Position numbers and translations under genes: made by a program
Shown: in pieces, positions 26,224 to 33,173 of the stretch
Position numbering within the stretch: the first letter of the stretch is position 1
Layout: each line of letters starts with the position of its first letter
The notes under the pieces: generated by a model
The model's database searches: none
Seen by the model: only the letters and a program-made list of their open reading frames with translations
Told to the model about the DNA's origin: nothing
Source of the DNA: RPRI01 sp051233685
Lineage (GTDB): Bacteria; Desulfobacterota; Desulfobacteria; Desulfobacterales; RPRI01
Reading direction: 5' to 3'
Length of the DNA stretch: 64,000 bases
NCBI RefSeq assembly: GCF_051233685.1
Contig: NZ_JBAMMY010000297.1
Span: forward strand, 3,229 to 67,228

Positions 26224-27000
26224 ATGTACAGCACTTTTCAAAACGAAAATATTTTTGGCTTCTTCATAAGCGGAAGAGGCGTTCGAGGCAATGTTGACCT
26301 ATCCCTTAAACTGATAGGTTCCGGCAAAAAGGGTTCGTACATGGCTTGTGCCAATCCACACTCTCTTGTTGTTGCATCATGTGATTCTATATTCGATAAT
26401 GCACTGAAAAACGCGGATATTCTTTTGCCCGATGGTACAGGGATAGTACTTGCTGCTAAAATTCTAAACGTTCCAATTCATGAACGAGTTGCGGGTTCCG
26501 AGTTTTTTAATGCATTTTCTGAAAATGTTTCAAAAAATGGAGGATCTAAGTACTTTTTTCTGGGCTCAAGCAAACAGGTTCTTGATTTAATCGTGACCCG
26601 GTTAAATAGTGAATATCCAAATATAACAGTATGCGGAACCTATTCCCCACCATTCAAAGAAGTCTTTTCCGACTTTGAAAACATTCGTATGATCGAGGCA
26701 ATCAATCAGGCTTCTCCTGATGTCTTGTGGGTTGGCATGACTGCTCCCAAGCAGGAAAAATGGATATACCAGAATAAGGATAAACTTGAAGTGTCATTTA
26801 TTGGCGCTATTGGTGCTGTATTCGATTTCTATGCTGGTACGAAAAAGCGTTCATCACCCTTCTGGCAGAAAGTTGGTTTGGAATGGCTACCCAGGTTTTT
26901 AAAGGAACCGAAAAGACTTTGGGAAAGAAACATGAGATCAACGCCAATTTTCTTAAGCTGGGTATTAAAAGAAAAAATAAGACAATTATGGAAGCTTTAG
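26224..27000 (+). CDS. WecG/TagA/CpsF-family glycosyltransferase
   Basis: The 258-residue protein has the family hallmarks YMACANPHSLVVASCD (NPH motif), ADILLPDGTGIVLAAKIL, KYFFLGSSKQVLDLIVTRLN and VLWVGMTAPKQEKWIYQNKD. GT26 enzymes add the second sugar onto undecaprenyl-linked precursors. The C-terminal amphipathic SSPFWQKVGLEWLPRFLKEP segment is the usual membrane-binding part. It lies 26 bases before the exosortase gene. Confidence 0.92.
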   Translation: MYSTFQNENIFGFFISGRGVRGNVDLSLKLIGSGKKGSYMACANPHSLVVASCDSIFDNALKNADILLPDGTGIVLAAKILNVPIHERVAGSEFFNAFSENVSKNGGSKYFFLGSSKQVLDLIVTRLNSEYPNITVCGTYSPPFKEVFSDFENIRMIEAINQASPDVLWVGMTAPKQEKWIYQNKDKLEVSFIGAIGAVFDFYAGTKKRSSPFWQKVGLEWLPRFLKEPKRLWERNMRSTPIFLSWVLKEKIRQLWKL

Positions 27001-27026
27001 TTATAAATAGATAGTAGGAAATAGTA

Positions 27027-28620
27027 ATGATATTGATATCTTTGGTAAGATCACATCTGATCAAAGCCGGAATATATGTATTGGCCTTGATTCTTGCATA
27101 TTACTCTGTGCTTGAAAAATTGGTTTTTATTGACTGGGCCAGAGCGGATTATTCCCACTGCTATCTCATTCCTTTTGTTGTGATTTATCTTATTTGGGAA
27201 AAGCGGGACGCGCTGCTTGCAATTCCTTCAAAGACTTCATGGGTGGGTATATTACCTTTCTCTTTGGGTCTTATCTTTTTTTGGATAGGAGAACTTGGAG
27301 GAGAGTTATTCAGCCTTTATATTTCCATGTGGTTTGTCCTTGTCGGATTGATCTGGCTCCATCTTGGCTGGGATAAAATCAAGGCTTTGGCCTTTCCTCT
27401 TTTCATGATATTGACTATGTTCCCGTTTCCCTATTTTATCAATAACAAGATACTGTTAAATCTCAAACTAATCTCTTCGCAACTAGGTGTAAAGCTGCTT
27501 CAGCTTTACGGAATGTCTGTTTACAGAGAGGGAAATATCATCGACCTTGGGTTTACAAAATTACAGGTAGTGGATGCGTGCAGCGGATTAAGGTTTGTGT
27601 TTCCGATCATGGTTTTAAGCCTGCTTCTGGCATATTGGTTCAAAGCGCATTGGTGGAAGAAGATTATTCTTTTTCTCTCATCCGTTCCTATGGCAGTATT
27701 TGCCAACAGTTTCAGGATTGCGGCCACAGGAATTCTTTACAGCATGTTTGGCGCTAAAGTTGCGGAAGGTTTTTTCCATGGATTTTCCGCATGGATTATC
27801 TTTATGCTTACAATTCCGGTTCTTCTTCTTGAAATGTGGTTATTAAGGCTGATTCCGCCAAAATATGAAGGTCTCAAGGCCAGGAATATAAGGTATAAGG
27901 TTCAAGGTTCAAGGAACAAGGTTAATGAAAGAGAAGAAGAGATAGTAGATTGTAATTCGCAGTTAATGGGTAAAAGGTCGATATTTTCTCCTGTGTTTAT
28001 GACAACAGTAGTAATTTTATTGCTGACCTTTGGAGTATCTCATATGGTCAACTTCCGTGAAAAGATTCCTGTAAAAAAAATCATTCAGCGAATTTCCGCT
28101 TAGCATTGGAGAATGGACGGGAGCACGGCAGTCTATGGAACAGAAAATCATCGATGAATTGGATTTAAGCGAATATATTATTGCTAAGTTCAGAAATCCG
28201 AAAAACCGGGAGGTCAATTTCTATGTTGCCTATTATGAAAGCCAGCTCGCAGGAGAAGCAATTCACTCGCCGGAATCCTGTCTCCCGGCCAGCGGCTGGA
28301 ATTCCATACAGGAAGGTACAACCGGCATTTTGATAGATGATACAAAAACAATAAAAATCAACCGTAGTTTTATTGAAAAAGGTGGCGACAGGGAGCTTGT
28401 GTATTTCTGGTTTCCTCAACGGGGACGCATCCTGACCAATATCTATCAGATAAAATTATATGGTTTTTGGGATGCTTTAACAAAGAGGCGAACCGATGGG
28501 GCATTGGTTCGCTTAATCACTACAGTATACACTGATGAAGAGATAAAAGATGCAGATATAAGGCTTCAGCGGTTTGCTAAAGAGATTGTGCCCGTTTTAA
28601 ATCAGTTCCTGCCGAACTGA
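27027..28620 (+). CDS. xrtD: XrtD-like exosortase fused to an EpsI domain, split by a frameshift
   Basis: The 27027-28103 part is a polytopic exosortase with the catalytic cysteine C185 in VDACSGLRF, arginine R230 in NSFRIAATGIL and histidine H251 in EGFFHGFSAW. The C-terminal part, 28135-28620, is an EpsI-type domain (SPESCLPASGWNSIQEGT, ALVRLITTVYTDEEIKDADI). At an A8 run (28073-28080) the first frame ends in KKIIQRISA; skipping one A gives KKSFSEFPLSIGEWTGARQS, the expected linker. Joined length would be ~530 residues, as in the fused VPLPA-CTERM exosortases. Exosortases cleave and transfer PEP-CTERM type tails. A KVQGSR insertion near residue 290 comes from a low-complexity repeat. Either a sequencing error, a real frameshift, or A-run slippage. 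Confidence 0.85.
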
Positions 28621-28647
28621 TTGGTTTTAATAAATCATTGCTATAAT

Positions 28648-29265
28648 ATGTACAAAATAAAAAAAAATGGTTTTATATTATATTTACTATTTTTTTTATT
28701 GTTATTGGCCTATTTATTCTTCATGCGAAATTACCTGTTTTATACCAAACTGCCGGTTCAGCCGGCAGATGTAGCGGTTGTTTTATATGGAGATGAAGCG
28801 GAGAACAGGGAAAACGAAGCTGTAAGGCTTATAAAAAACAAACTGGCATCAAATATTTATTATCCTTTGTATAACCGCAGCTATTCGGTATCATCAAATA
28901 ACAAGATAGAAGAAAAATCGGATACTTTGCTAAGCATAGCGGGTTTTAACTATTTAAGAAAAGATCAGGCTATAAAGCATTATGAGAATACGCATATTGA
29001 ATTGCTGGTGGCAAAAGACTATATTAGAAGAAATCATTTCAAAAAAATCATCTTTGTAAGCTCCTCCTATCATATGAGAAGAATTAAGCTGATTTCTGAA
29101 GAGTTATTTGATGAGAATGTTGAGCTTTATTATTCTTCACCCGAACAATACATAAAAGGCTTAGGCTGGTTAATAAACCGGCGGGAAATTAAATTTGTAT
29201 TTTCGGAATATGCAAAAATTGCCTGGTTTTTATTTTACCGGTCCTTTATGCCCATTCCGATATAG
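28648..29265 (+). CDS. DUF218 (SanA/YdcF-like) membrane-anchored protein, copy 2
   Basis: The 205-residue protein has an N-terminal membrane helix (FILYLLFFLLLLAYLFF) and a DUF218-like domain: ADVAVVLYGDEAENRENEAV, HYENTHIELLVAKDYIRRNH and KKIIFVSSSYHMRRIKL. It is a paralogue of 7123-7854. It follows the exosortase/EpsI gene by 27 bases or, if TTG 28621 is the start, directly abuts it. I take ATG 28648 with low certainty since neither start has a good ribosome-binding site. DUF218 next to EpsI suggests a shared role in envelope glycan or exosortase processing. Confidence 0.7.
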   Translation: MYKIKKNGFILYLLFFLLLLAYLFFMRNYLFYTKLPVQPADVAVVLYGDEAENRENEAVRLIKNKLASNIYYPLYNRSYSVSSNNKIEEKSDTLLSIAGFNYLRKDQAIKHYENTHIELLVAKDYIRRNHFKKIIFVSSSYHMRRIKLISEELFDENVELYYSSPEQYIKGLGWLINRREIKFVFSEYAKIAWFLFYRSFMPIPI

Positions 29266-29365
29266 CCGCAAAAATCCATAATAAGAAAAAGCATACCAAT
29301 CCGGATTTTATAGAAAAAAACAAAAAAAAATAACTGGCAAGGGGTTCAAAGGTGTAAAAAACGGC

Positions 29366-29590
29366 TCACGGCTCTTTTCTTACGATTCTGAATCTATCGA
29401 AATCTTTGTCGTAACTGTAAAGGATATTTTGTTTATCACTCTCGAGGCAGGCAACTATATAGCAATCAACAATTTCTATATTGTTCTCCACCCAAAAGAT
29501 GAGCATCCGTTCGACAATTTTTTTATCTTTTATAGTTATGCCCTTAAATTTAATTAGTGCAAGAAGGGATTCCGATATGGATTCTTTTGG
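29366..29590 (-). pseudogene. PIN-domain toxin, C-terminal remnant
   Basis: On the minus strand the frame reads ESISESLLALIKFKGITIKD, then IVERMLIFWVENNIEIVDCY and NILYSYDKDFDRFRIVRK before a TGA at 29366-29368. The D-C-Y-I-V-A-C and YSYDKDFD signatures are those of a PIN toxin C-terminus. The N-terminal half, including the first catalytic aspartate, is missing: the upstream antitoxin frame runs directly into this piece in a different frame. A deletion has probably fused the two genes. Confidence 0.8.
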
Positions 29591-29856
29591 GACCTTGTAG
29601 AATTAAACCCTTCTTTAGTCGCTTGAAGAATATCTTTTTTGGACAAATCATCTTGTATTTTTTTATGCATTGAAAAAATGCCGAATAATTTTTCAGCCAT
29701 GGACTCCCTTGTGTGGGGTTTTAAAACCGGCTTCATTAAAATTCCTTCGGCGGAAAGAACAAGATCAACCGGGTCTCCGATCTGAATATTGTATTTTTTC
29801 CGTAGTTCAGCCGGAATTACAACCTGGACTTTCGGAAAAACTTTTCCTTTTGTCAC
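29554..29856 (-). CDS. AbrB/MazE-type antitoxin, possibly deleted at the 3' end
   Basis: The 100-residue protein has the swapped-hairpin AbrB domain at its N-terminus (KVFPKVQVVIPAELRKKYNI, then QIGDPVDLVLSAEGILMKPV), followed by RESMAEKLFGIFSMH. It starts at GTG 29856. The last ~20 residues (STRSQKNPYRNPFLH) are a frame-shifted reading of the PIN remnant, so the natural C-terminus has been lost. It was presumably the self-regulating antitoxin of an AbrB-PIN module; with the toxin broken the module is dead, but the DNA-binding domain could still work. Confidence 0.78.
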   Translation of the reverse strand: MTKGKVFPKVQVVIPAELRKKYNIQIGDPVDLVLSAEGILMKPVLKPHTRESMAEKLFGIFSMHKKIQDDLSKKDILQATKEGFNSTRSQKNPYRNPFLH

Positions 29857-30039
29857 GCTATATCTGTTATAGGATAAGCGAAGTAAAATAAAACAGTTAC
29901 CTTTAAAACGTTCTGGCCGGTTTTCCGGTTCTTGTCTTTTTCTTTCTTGTTTCAGTATATGGTATTCTGTGTTCCAGCGAAAATATTGCTATGCCGTCCA
30001 TCTATGTATTCTTTATTCCAAAGACAGGGATAGCTATAA

Positions 30040-30234
30040 TGTAACTATAAGCAGGCTGCACTTGGCTCTTAATGCAATAAAAAAGACAATACTCATTATC
30101 TTTTTATAAGAACGATAACGACTGTCAGGCCAAATGAAGATATTAAGGAAGTCGAAAAACGATTAGATCAGTTTGTTCGTGAAATGATGATAACATCGCT
30201 GGATTTTATCGAAAAAAAGAAAGTTAAAAACTAA
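30040..30234 (+). pseudogene. EpsI/exosortase C-terminal domain remnant
   Basis: Reading to the TAA at 30234 gives LFIRTITTVRPNEDIKEVEK then RLDQFVREMMITSLDFI, clearly related to the end of the EpsI domain at 28135-28620 (LVRLITTVYTDEEIKDADIR). Just upstream, in another frame, SRLHLALNAIKKT fits the preceding EpsI segment. No start or full domain remains. This is debris of a second EpsI or exosortase gene and suggests a past duplication of the exosortase end of the locus. Confidence 0.72.
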
Positions 30235-30240
30235 CAATTT

Positions 30241-30891
30241 ATGCGATTTTTTAAATATATTATCAGAAGCGTAAATCTTCTAAATATCATCCTCATTATT
30301 ACAGTTATTTTTTTTGCAAGGTATGCTGTTCTGCCTGTATTAAATAAAAACATTAAAAATAACTTTCCGGAAATTAGTAATATATCATTAGCAGCAGCAG
30401 AGGAAGAAAAACCGGCCGGTCAGCCTGTTTCCTCTCTTTCGGAATTTGTGATAGTAGCCGAACATAATCTTTTCCATCAGGACAGAGTTATTCCGGTTGA
30501 AAAGATTACAGCTGATCCTGTTCCAACGCCCGAGATTATACTATATGGAACGCTTATTATGGATAATGAGAGCTATGCATACATAGAAGATAAAAAATCA
30601 CCATATACAACACCCGGAAGAGGCAAAAGGCAATTGGTCTTTAAAAAGGGAAGTAAAATAGGTGGCTACACACTTACAGATATAAAAAGTAATAAGATTG
30701 AGCTGGTCAAAGGAGAAGATAAAATGACAGTAAATATTATGGATTTTGAAAAGCCAAAAACAAGAGATATATCAGCATCATCTATTGTTAGTGCTTCAAA
30801 TAATGCGGTAAACAAAAAATCTGCAATCTCTCGTATACCGCCTCAAATAAAAGCAAAAATAAAACAAATGAAGAGAAATAATACAAACTGA
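30241..30891 (+). CDS. GspC/PulC-like inner-membrane protein
   Basis: The 216-residue protein has one N-terminal membrane helix (IILIITVIFFARYAVLPVL) and a periplasmic part with FVIVAEHNLFHQDR, EIILYGTLIMDNESYAYIED and GYTLTDIKSNKIELVKGEDK, the pattern of the homology region of type II secretion GspC (and of PilP-like proteins). It lacks a PDZ domain; the C-terminal part is Lys/Ser-rich. GspC links inner-membrane platform and outer-membrane secretin. No other type II genes are in the window, so the partner secretin must be elsewhere. Confidence 0.7.
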   Translation: MRFFKYIIRSVNLLNIILIITVIFFARYAVLPVLNKNIKNNFPEISNISLAAAEEEKPAGQPVSSLSEFVIVAEHNLFHQDRVIPVEKITADPVPTPEIILYGTLIMDNESYAYIEDKKSPYTTPGRGKRQLVFKKGSKIGGYTLTDIKSNKIELVKGEDKMTVNIMDFEKPKTRDISASSIVSASNNAVNKKSAISRIPPQIKAKIKQMKRNNTN

Positions 30892-30951
30892 TTTTTTCCC
30901 TGAATTTTATATTTCTATAAAGCAAATGGATGACATATTGTCGATAAAATA

Positions 30952-30980
30952 TTAATTGAAATAAAATAAATCGCTAATAA
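30952..30980 (+). promoter_or_regulatory. Putative promoter, shared-motif family (1 of 3)
   Basis: TTAATT (30952-30957) and TAATAA (30975-30980) with a 17 base spacer; the flanking text GCTAATAATAATCTAAC resembles the promoters at 34818 and 38376. It precedes the DUF2292-like gene. Confidence 0.45.
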
Positions 30981-31107
30981 TAATCTAACTTGCCCATCCT
31001 AAGCTTTGAAGCGAAATTAGTGTTAATGTGCCGCTTGTGATTTGTTCTTAATAAATCAAAAGACAATTCCGATTATGGCATCTCGTGCCGGATATTCCTG
31101 TGTAATC

Positions 31108-31146
31108 CTGCTGCAATGTTTGTCGGGTTACCCGAAGGGGCAGCAG
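31108..31146 (+). promoter_or_regulatory. Nested hairpin in the leader of the DUF2292-like gene
   Basis: CTGCTGC (31108-31114) pairs with GCAGCAG (31140-31146), and the loop contains a second hairpin CGGG-TTA-CCCG (31124-31134). It lies about 30 bases before the TTG start codon, so it could be a regulatory RNA structure. I do not recognise a known riboswitch class. Confidence 0.45.
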
Positions 31147-31174
31147 CAGAATAGATTCAAACTGTGGAGGTAAG

Positions 31175-31444
31175 TTGGCAACAGGTGAAGATAAAGAGCT
31201 CGGTATTGGGGTTGATAAAGATATGAGCAATATCGAATTTGATGAGATGATCATGGAAAAGAGTCTAACAGAGAAAAATATAGCTGTTGACAAAAAACAA
31301 ATCCGGAATAAAGAACGACTCCTTAAACTGTCGGAGGTCATGGAAGAAATGGCAAAGAATAAATTCACTGGCTATATAAGAGTGAATTACAGCCAGGGTA
31401 TAGTCAGCAGAATAGAAAAATTTGAGGAAATATTGAAAAAATAG
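31175..31444 (+). CDS. Small DUF2292 (YezD)-like protein
   Basis: The 89-residue protein has a charged N-terminal half (GEDKELGIGVDKDMSNIEFD) and a C-terminal half that fits DUF2292/YezD, with LLKLSEVMEEMAKNKFTGYI then RVNYSQGIVSRIEKFEEIL. The family is small, cytoplasmic and of unknown function. The start is TTG 31175 with GGAGG four bases upstream. It stands alone between a structured leader and a stretch of tandem repeats. Match is by pattern only. Confidence 0.6.
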   Translation: MATGEDKELGIGVDKDMSNIEFDEMIMEKSLTEKNIAVDKKQIRNKERLLKLSEVMEEMAKNKFTGYIRVNYSQGIVSRIEKFEEILKK

Positions 31445-31520
31445 GAACAAGGTGAAAGGTTCAAGGTGAAAGGTTCAAGGTGAAAGGTTCAAGGTGAAAG
31501 GTTCAAGGTGAAAGGGAAAG
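31445..31520 (+). repeat. Tandem repeat, AAGGTGAAAGGTTC unit
   Basis: About five head-to-tail copies of the 14 bp unit AAGGTGAAAGGTTC begin right after the DUF2292-like stop codon. Related units occur at 27893-27936, 37160-37250 and 40590-40670. Confidence 0.85.
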
Positions 31521-31560
31521 GGCTAAATGTTCACAGTCAGCTGAAAACAGTTAACAATCA

Positions 31561-31892
31561 TTTCATCATAAAAACGTGACAAAAGATTTACGTAATTCTA
31601 ATTTGGAGAACATCATAATTTAACAAACAGGGTTTATAACCAAACCTGTAAAAGTGATTCACCGCTGAAAACTGAGATTAAGTGCGCAAATATAAGGGTG
31701 AAAGGAAAACGGTTTCCGGTTTACAGTTAAAAGCGGTAAATGATTTTCCTTTACTGTCAACCGGCAACTGTCAACCGTAAACGGTTAAAATCGGTTCAGG
31801 GTCGTTTCATCATGAAAACGTGACAAAAGATTTACGTAATTCTAATTTGGAGAACATCATAATTTAACAAACAGGGTTTATAAACTAAACCA
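31561..31892 (+). repeat. Composite A-B-A intergenic repeat, copy 1
   Basis: Module A (CATCATAAAAACGTGACAAA, AGATTTACGTAATTCTAATT, ending AACAAACAGGGTTTATAA) occurs at 31561-31640 and again at 31805-31892. Module B between them (31641-31804) carries CCTGTAAAAGTGATTCACCG through GGTTAAAATCGGTTCAGG. The B-A unit recurs with high similarity at 38055-38297. Confidence 0.85.
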
Positions 31893-31951
31893 TAAATAAC
31901 AAATGACCCTATGGGTACTTTGCTGACCTGAAATCCCCATCAGGCCCCAGA

Positions 31952-32000
31952 AAGCCCGAATTGAGAGCATATTGTTTCACGCTTTTAGTTCGGGTTTTTT
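31952..32000 (+). terminator. Rho-independent terminator-like hairpin
   Basis: AAGCCCGAA (31952-31960) pairs with TTCGGGTTT (31989-31997, one G-U) and is followed by a run of T; the loop is 28 bases. It would end transcripts coming from the repeat region before the riboswitch. Confidence 0.55.
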
Positions 32001-32095
32001 GTTTTATCCCCACAAAGAAAGGAGGTGATGAAAACAAAGTAGGCTTGAGTGCAAAACAACTAAGGCGAAAAATTGAAAACAAAGATTACAATACC

Positions 32096-32245
32096 TCCAG
32101 AAAAAGCTAAAACCCGGGTAACCGGGTGACGGAAAGCCAAAGGGTCCGGGAAAGCGGTAAGAAAAAAACTTCAAGTCATAAAAAGTCATAAACAATTAAG
32201 ACTTAAAATAAAGACCGCCCGAATCGGAAAGCCAGGCCGCCTGGG
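32096..32245 (+). promoter_or_regulatory. GEMM-I (c-di-GMP-I) riboswitch
   Basis: The core reads GCTAAA (32106-32111), then helix ACCCGG/CCGGGT capped by a GTAA tetraloop (32112-32127), then GACGGAAAGCC (32128-32138), then a long second arm (GGGTCCGGG and GCGGT pairing with ACCGC/CCGAATC), and AGCCAGGCCGCC (32230-32241). TCCAG (32096-32100) and CTGGG (32241-32245) close P1. The base equivalent to G20 of the Vibrio Vc2 aptamer is G (32106), which predicts c-di-GMP rather than cyclic GMP-AMP. It lies 49 bases upstream of the exosortase-substrate gene; no terminator follows, so control may be at translation. Confidence 0.85.
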
Positions 32246-32293
32246 AAAAGACAAAAAATTTAATCAAATTTATTATCAAACTGGAGGAAAGAA

Positions 32294-33094
32294 ATGAAAA
32301 TCAAAAAATTAGCAGCAGGTATGAGAAAGAAGTTAGCAGTACTTACTATTGCATCAGTAATGTTTGTCTTCGGAGCTGCCGGGAATGCATCGGCTTATTT
32401 CGAAGATCTTAATCTGATCCGCAGCATTTACACCACTACGGGTGTTGTAGAAATCGGCAGCGATCTTGGTCTGAATGCAAGCACTCTTAACTCAAATAAT
32501 GTATTCGGTTCCTCAGTCGCTCTGAGTTCTTTTGACGGAGATTTAAACAGTCTCGTTGCAGGTTATTGGGCGCATGATATGACTAACAGGGACTTTTATG
32601 CCACAGGTTTTGCCAATGATACCGATGGTCTTACGATGTTGGGACGTAAACAGGTCTCAGCAGACGCTACTTATAACTATGTGCAAACTCTTTATGCAGG
32701 TTCAGGTCTTGCGACAACAATTATCAATCCCAAAGAAACTGCGGATTCCTATTTTAAAGTGTTTGACGTTAATGGTAACAATATAAGTTCAATGGGAAGC
32801 AATCTGAAAAACGATTCTTATGAAATGACGTTGAGCCTTGCCGGTCTTACAACCATGGGTTATGTAGATCAAGTTTTGTATTTCTTTAATTACGACAATA
32901 TTAGCGCTGACAAATCCGGAATAGAAAAGGGGATAATAAGAACTTTTCTTACAAGTGACGGAACTACAGTGGATCTTAACGGTCCCATGATTGCAACCGT
33001 AATCAATCCGAATGCAGTTCCAATCCCTGGAAGTATCATGCTTCTGGGTTCAGGACTTCTTGGGTTATTCAGTATCAGAAGAAAGGCAGCATGA
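32294..33094 (+). CDS. Exosortase-sorted (VPLPA/PEP-CTERM type) surface protein
   Basis: The 266-residue secreted protein has a signal peptide (cleavage near ASA, residue ~35) and the C-terminal sorting tail VPIPGSIMLLGSGLLGLFSI followed by RRKAA: a VPxP motif, a hydrophobic helix and a basic end. Between them is a beta-rich domain without known motifs. The tail should be cut by the XrtD-type exosortase of this locus. GGAGG lies eight bases before ATG 32294. A c-di-GMP riboswitch in the leader makes it a likely c-di-GMP-controlled surface or matrix protein. Confidence 0.88.
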   Translation: MKIKKLAAGMRKKLAVLTIASVMFVFGAAGNASAYFEDLNLIRSIYTTTGVVEIGSDLGLNASTLNSNNVFGSSVALSSFDGDLNSLVAGYWAHDMTNRDFYATGFANDTDGLTMLGRKQVSADATYNYVQTLYAGSGLATTIINPKETADSYFKVFDVNGNNISSMGSNLKNDSYEMTLSLAGLTTMGYVDQVLYFFNYDNISADKSGIEKGIIRTFLTSDGTTVDLNGPMIATVINPNAVPIPGSIMLLGSGLLGLFSIRRKAA

Positions 33095-33173
33095 TTTAGT
33101 ATTTAAGATTAAGGAAGAGTATTTTCCGGTTTTAACTTGTATATTAAATTTAATATTTTAAATGGAGGAAATT

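Noticed and set aside
28071..28104. Programmed -1 frameshift in the exosortase (A AAA AAA slippery site)
   Set aside because: The slippery heptamer is present, but a -1 shift leads into the wrong frame; the EpsI frame needs +1 (or -2). Loss of one A by transcription slippage or sequencing error fits better.
31445..31520. CRISPR array
   Set aside because: The 14 bp units are back to back with no unique spacers, and no cas genes are present.
32106..32111. Cyclic GMP-AMP-type (GEMM-Ib) variant of the riboswitch
   Set aside because: The base at the position that distinguishes the two classes reads G, not A.
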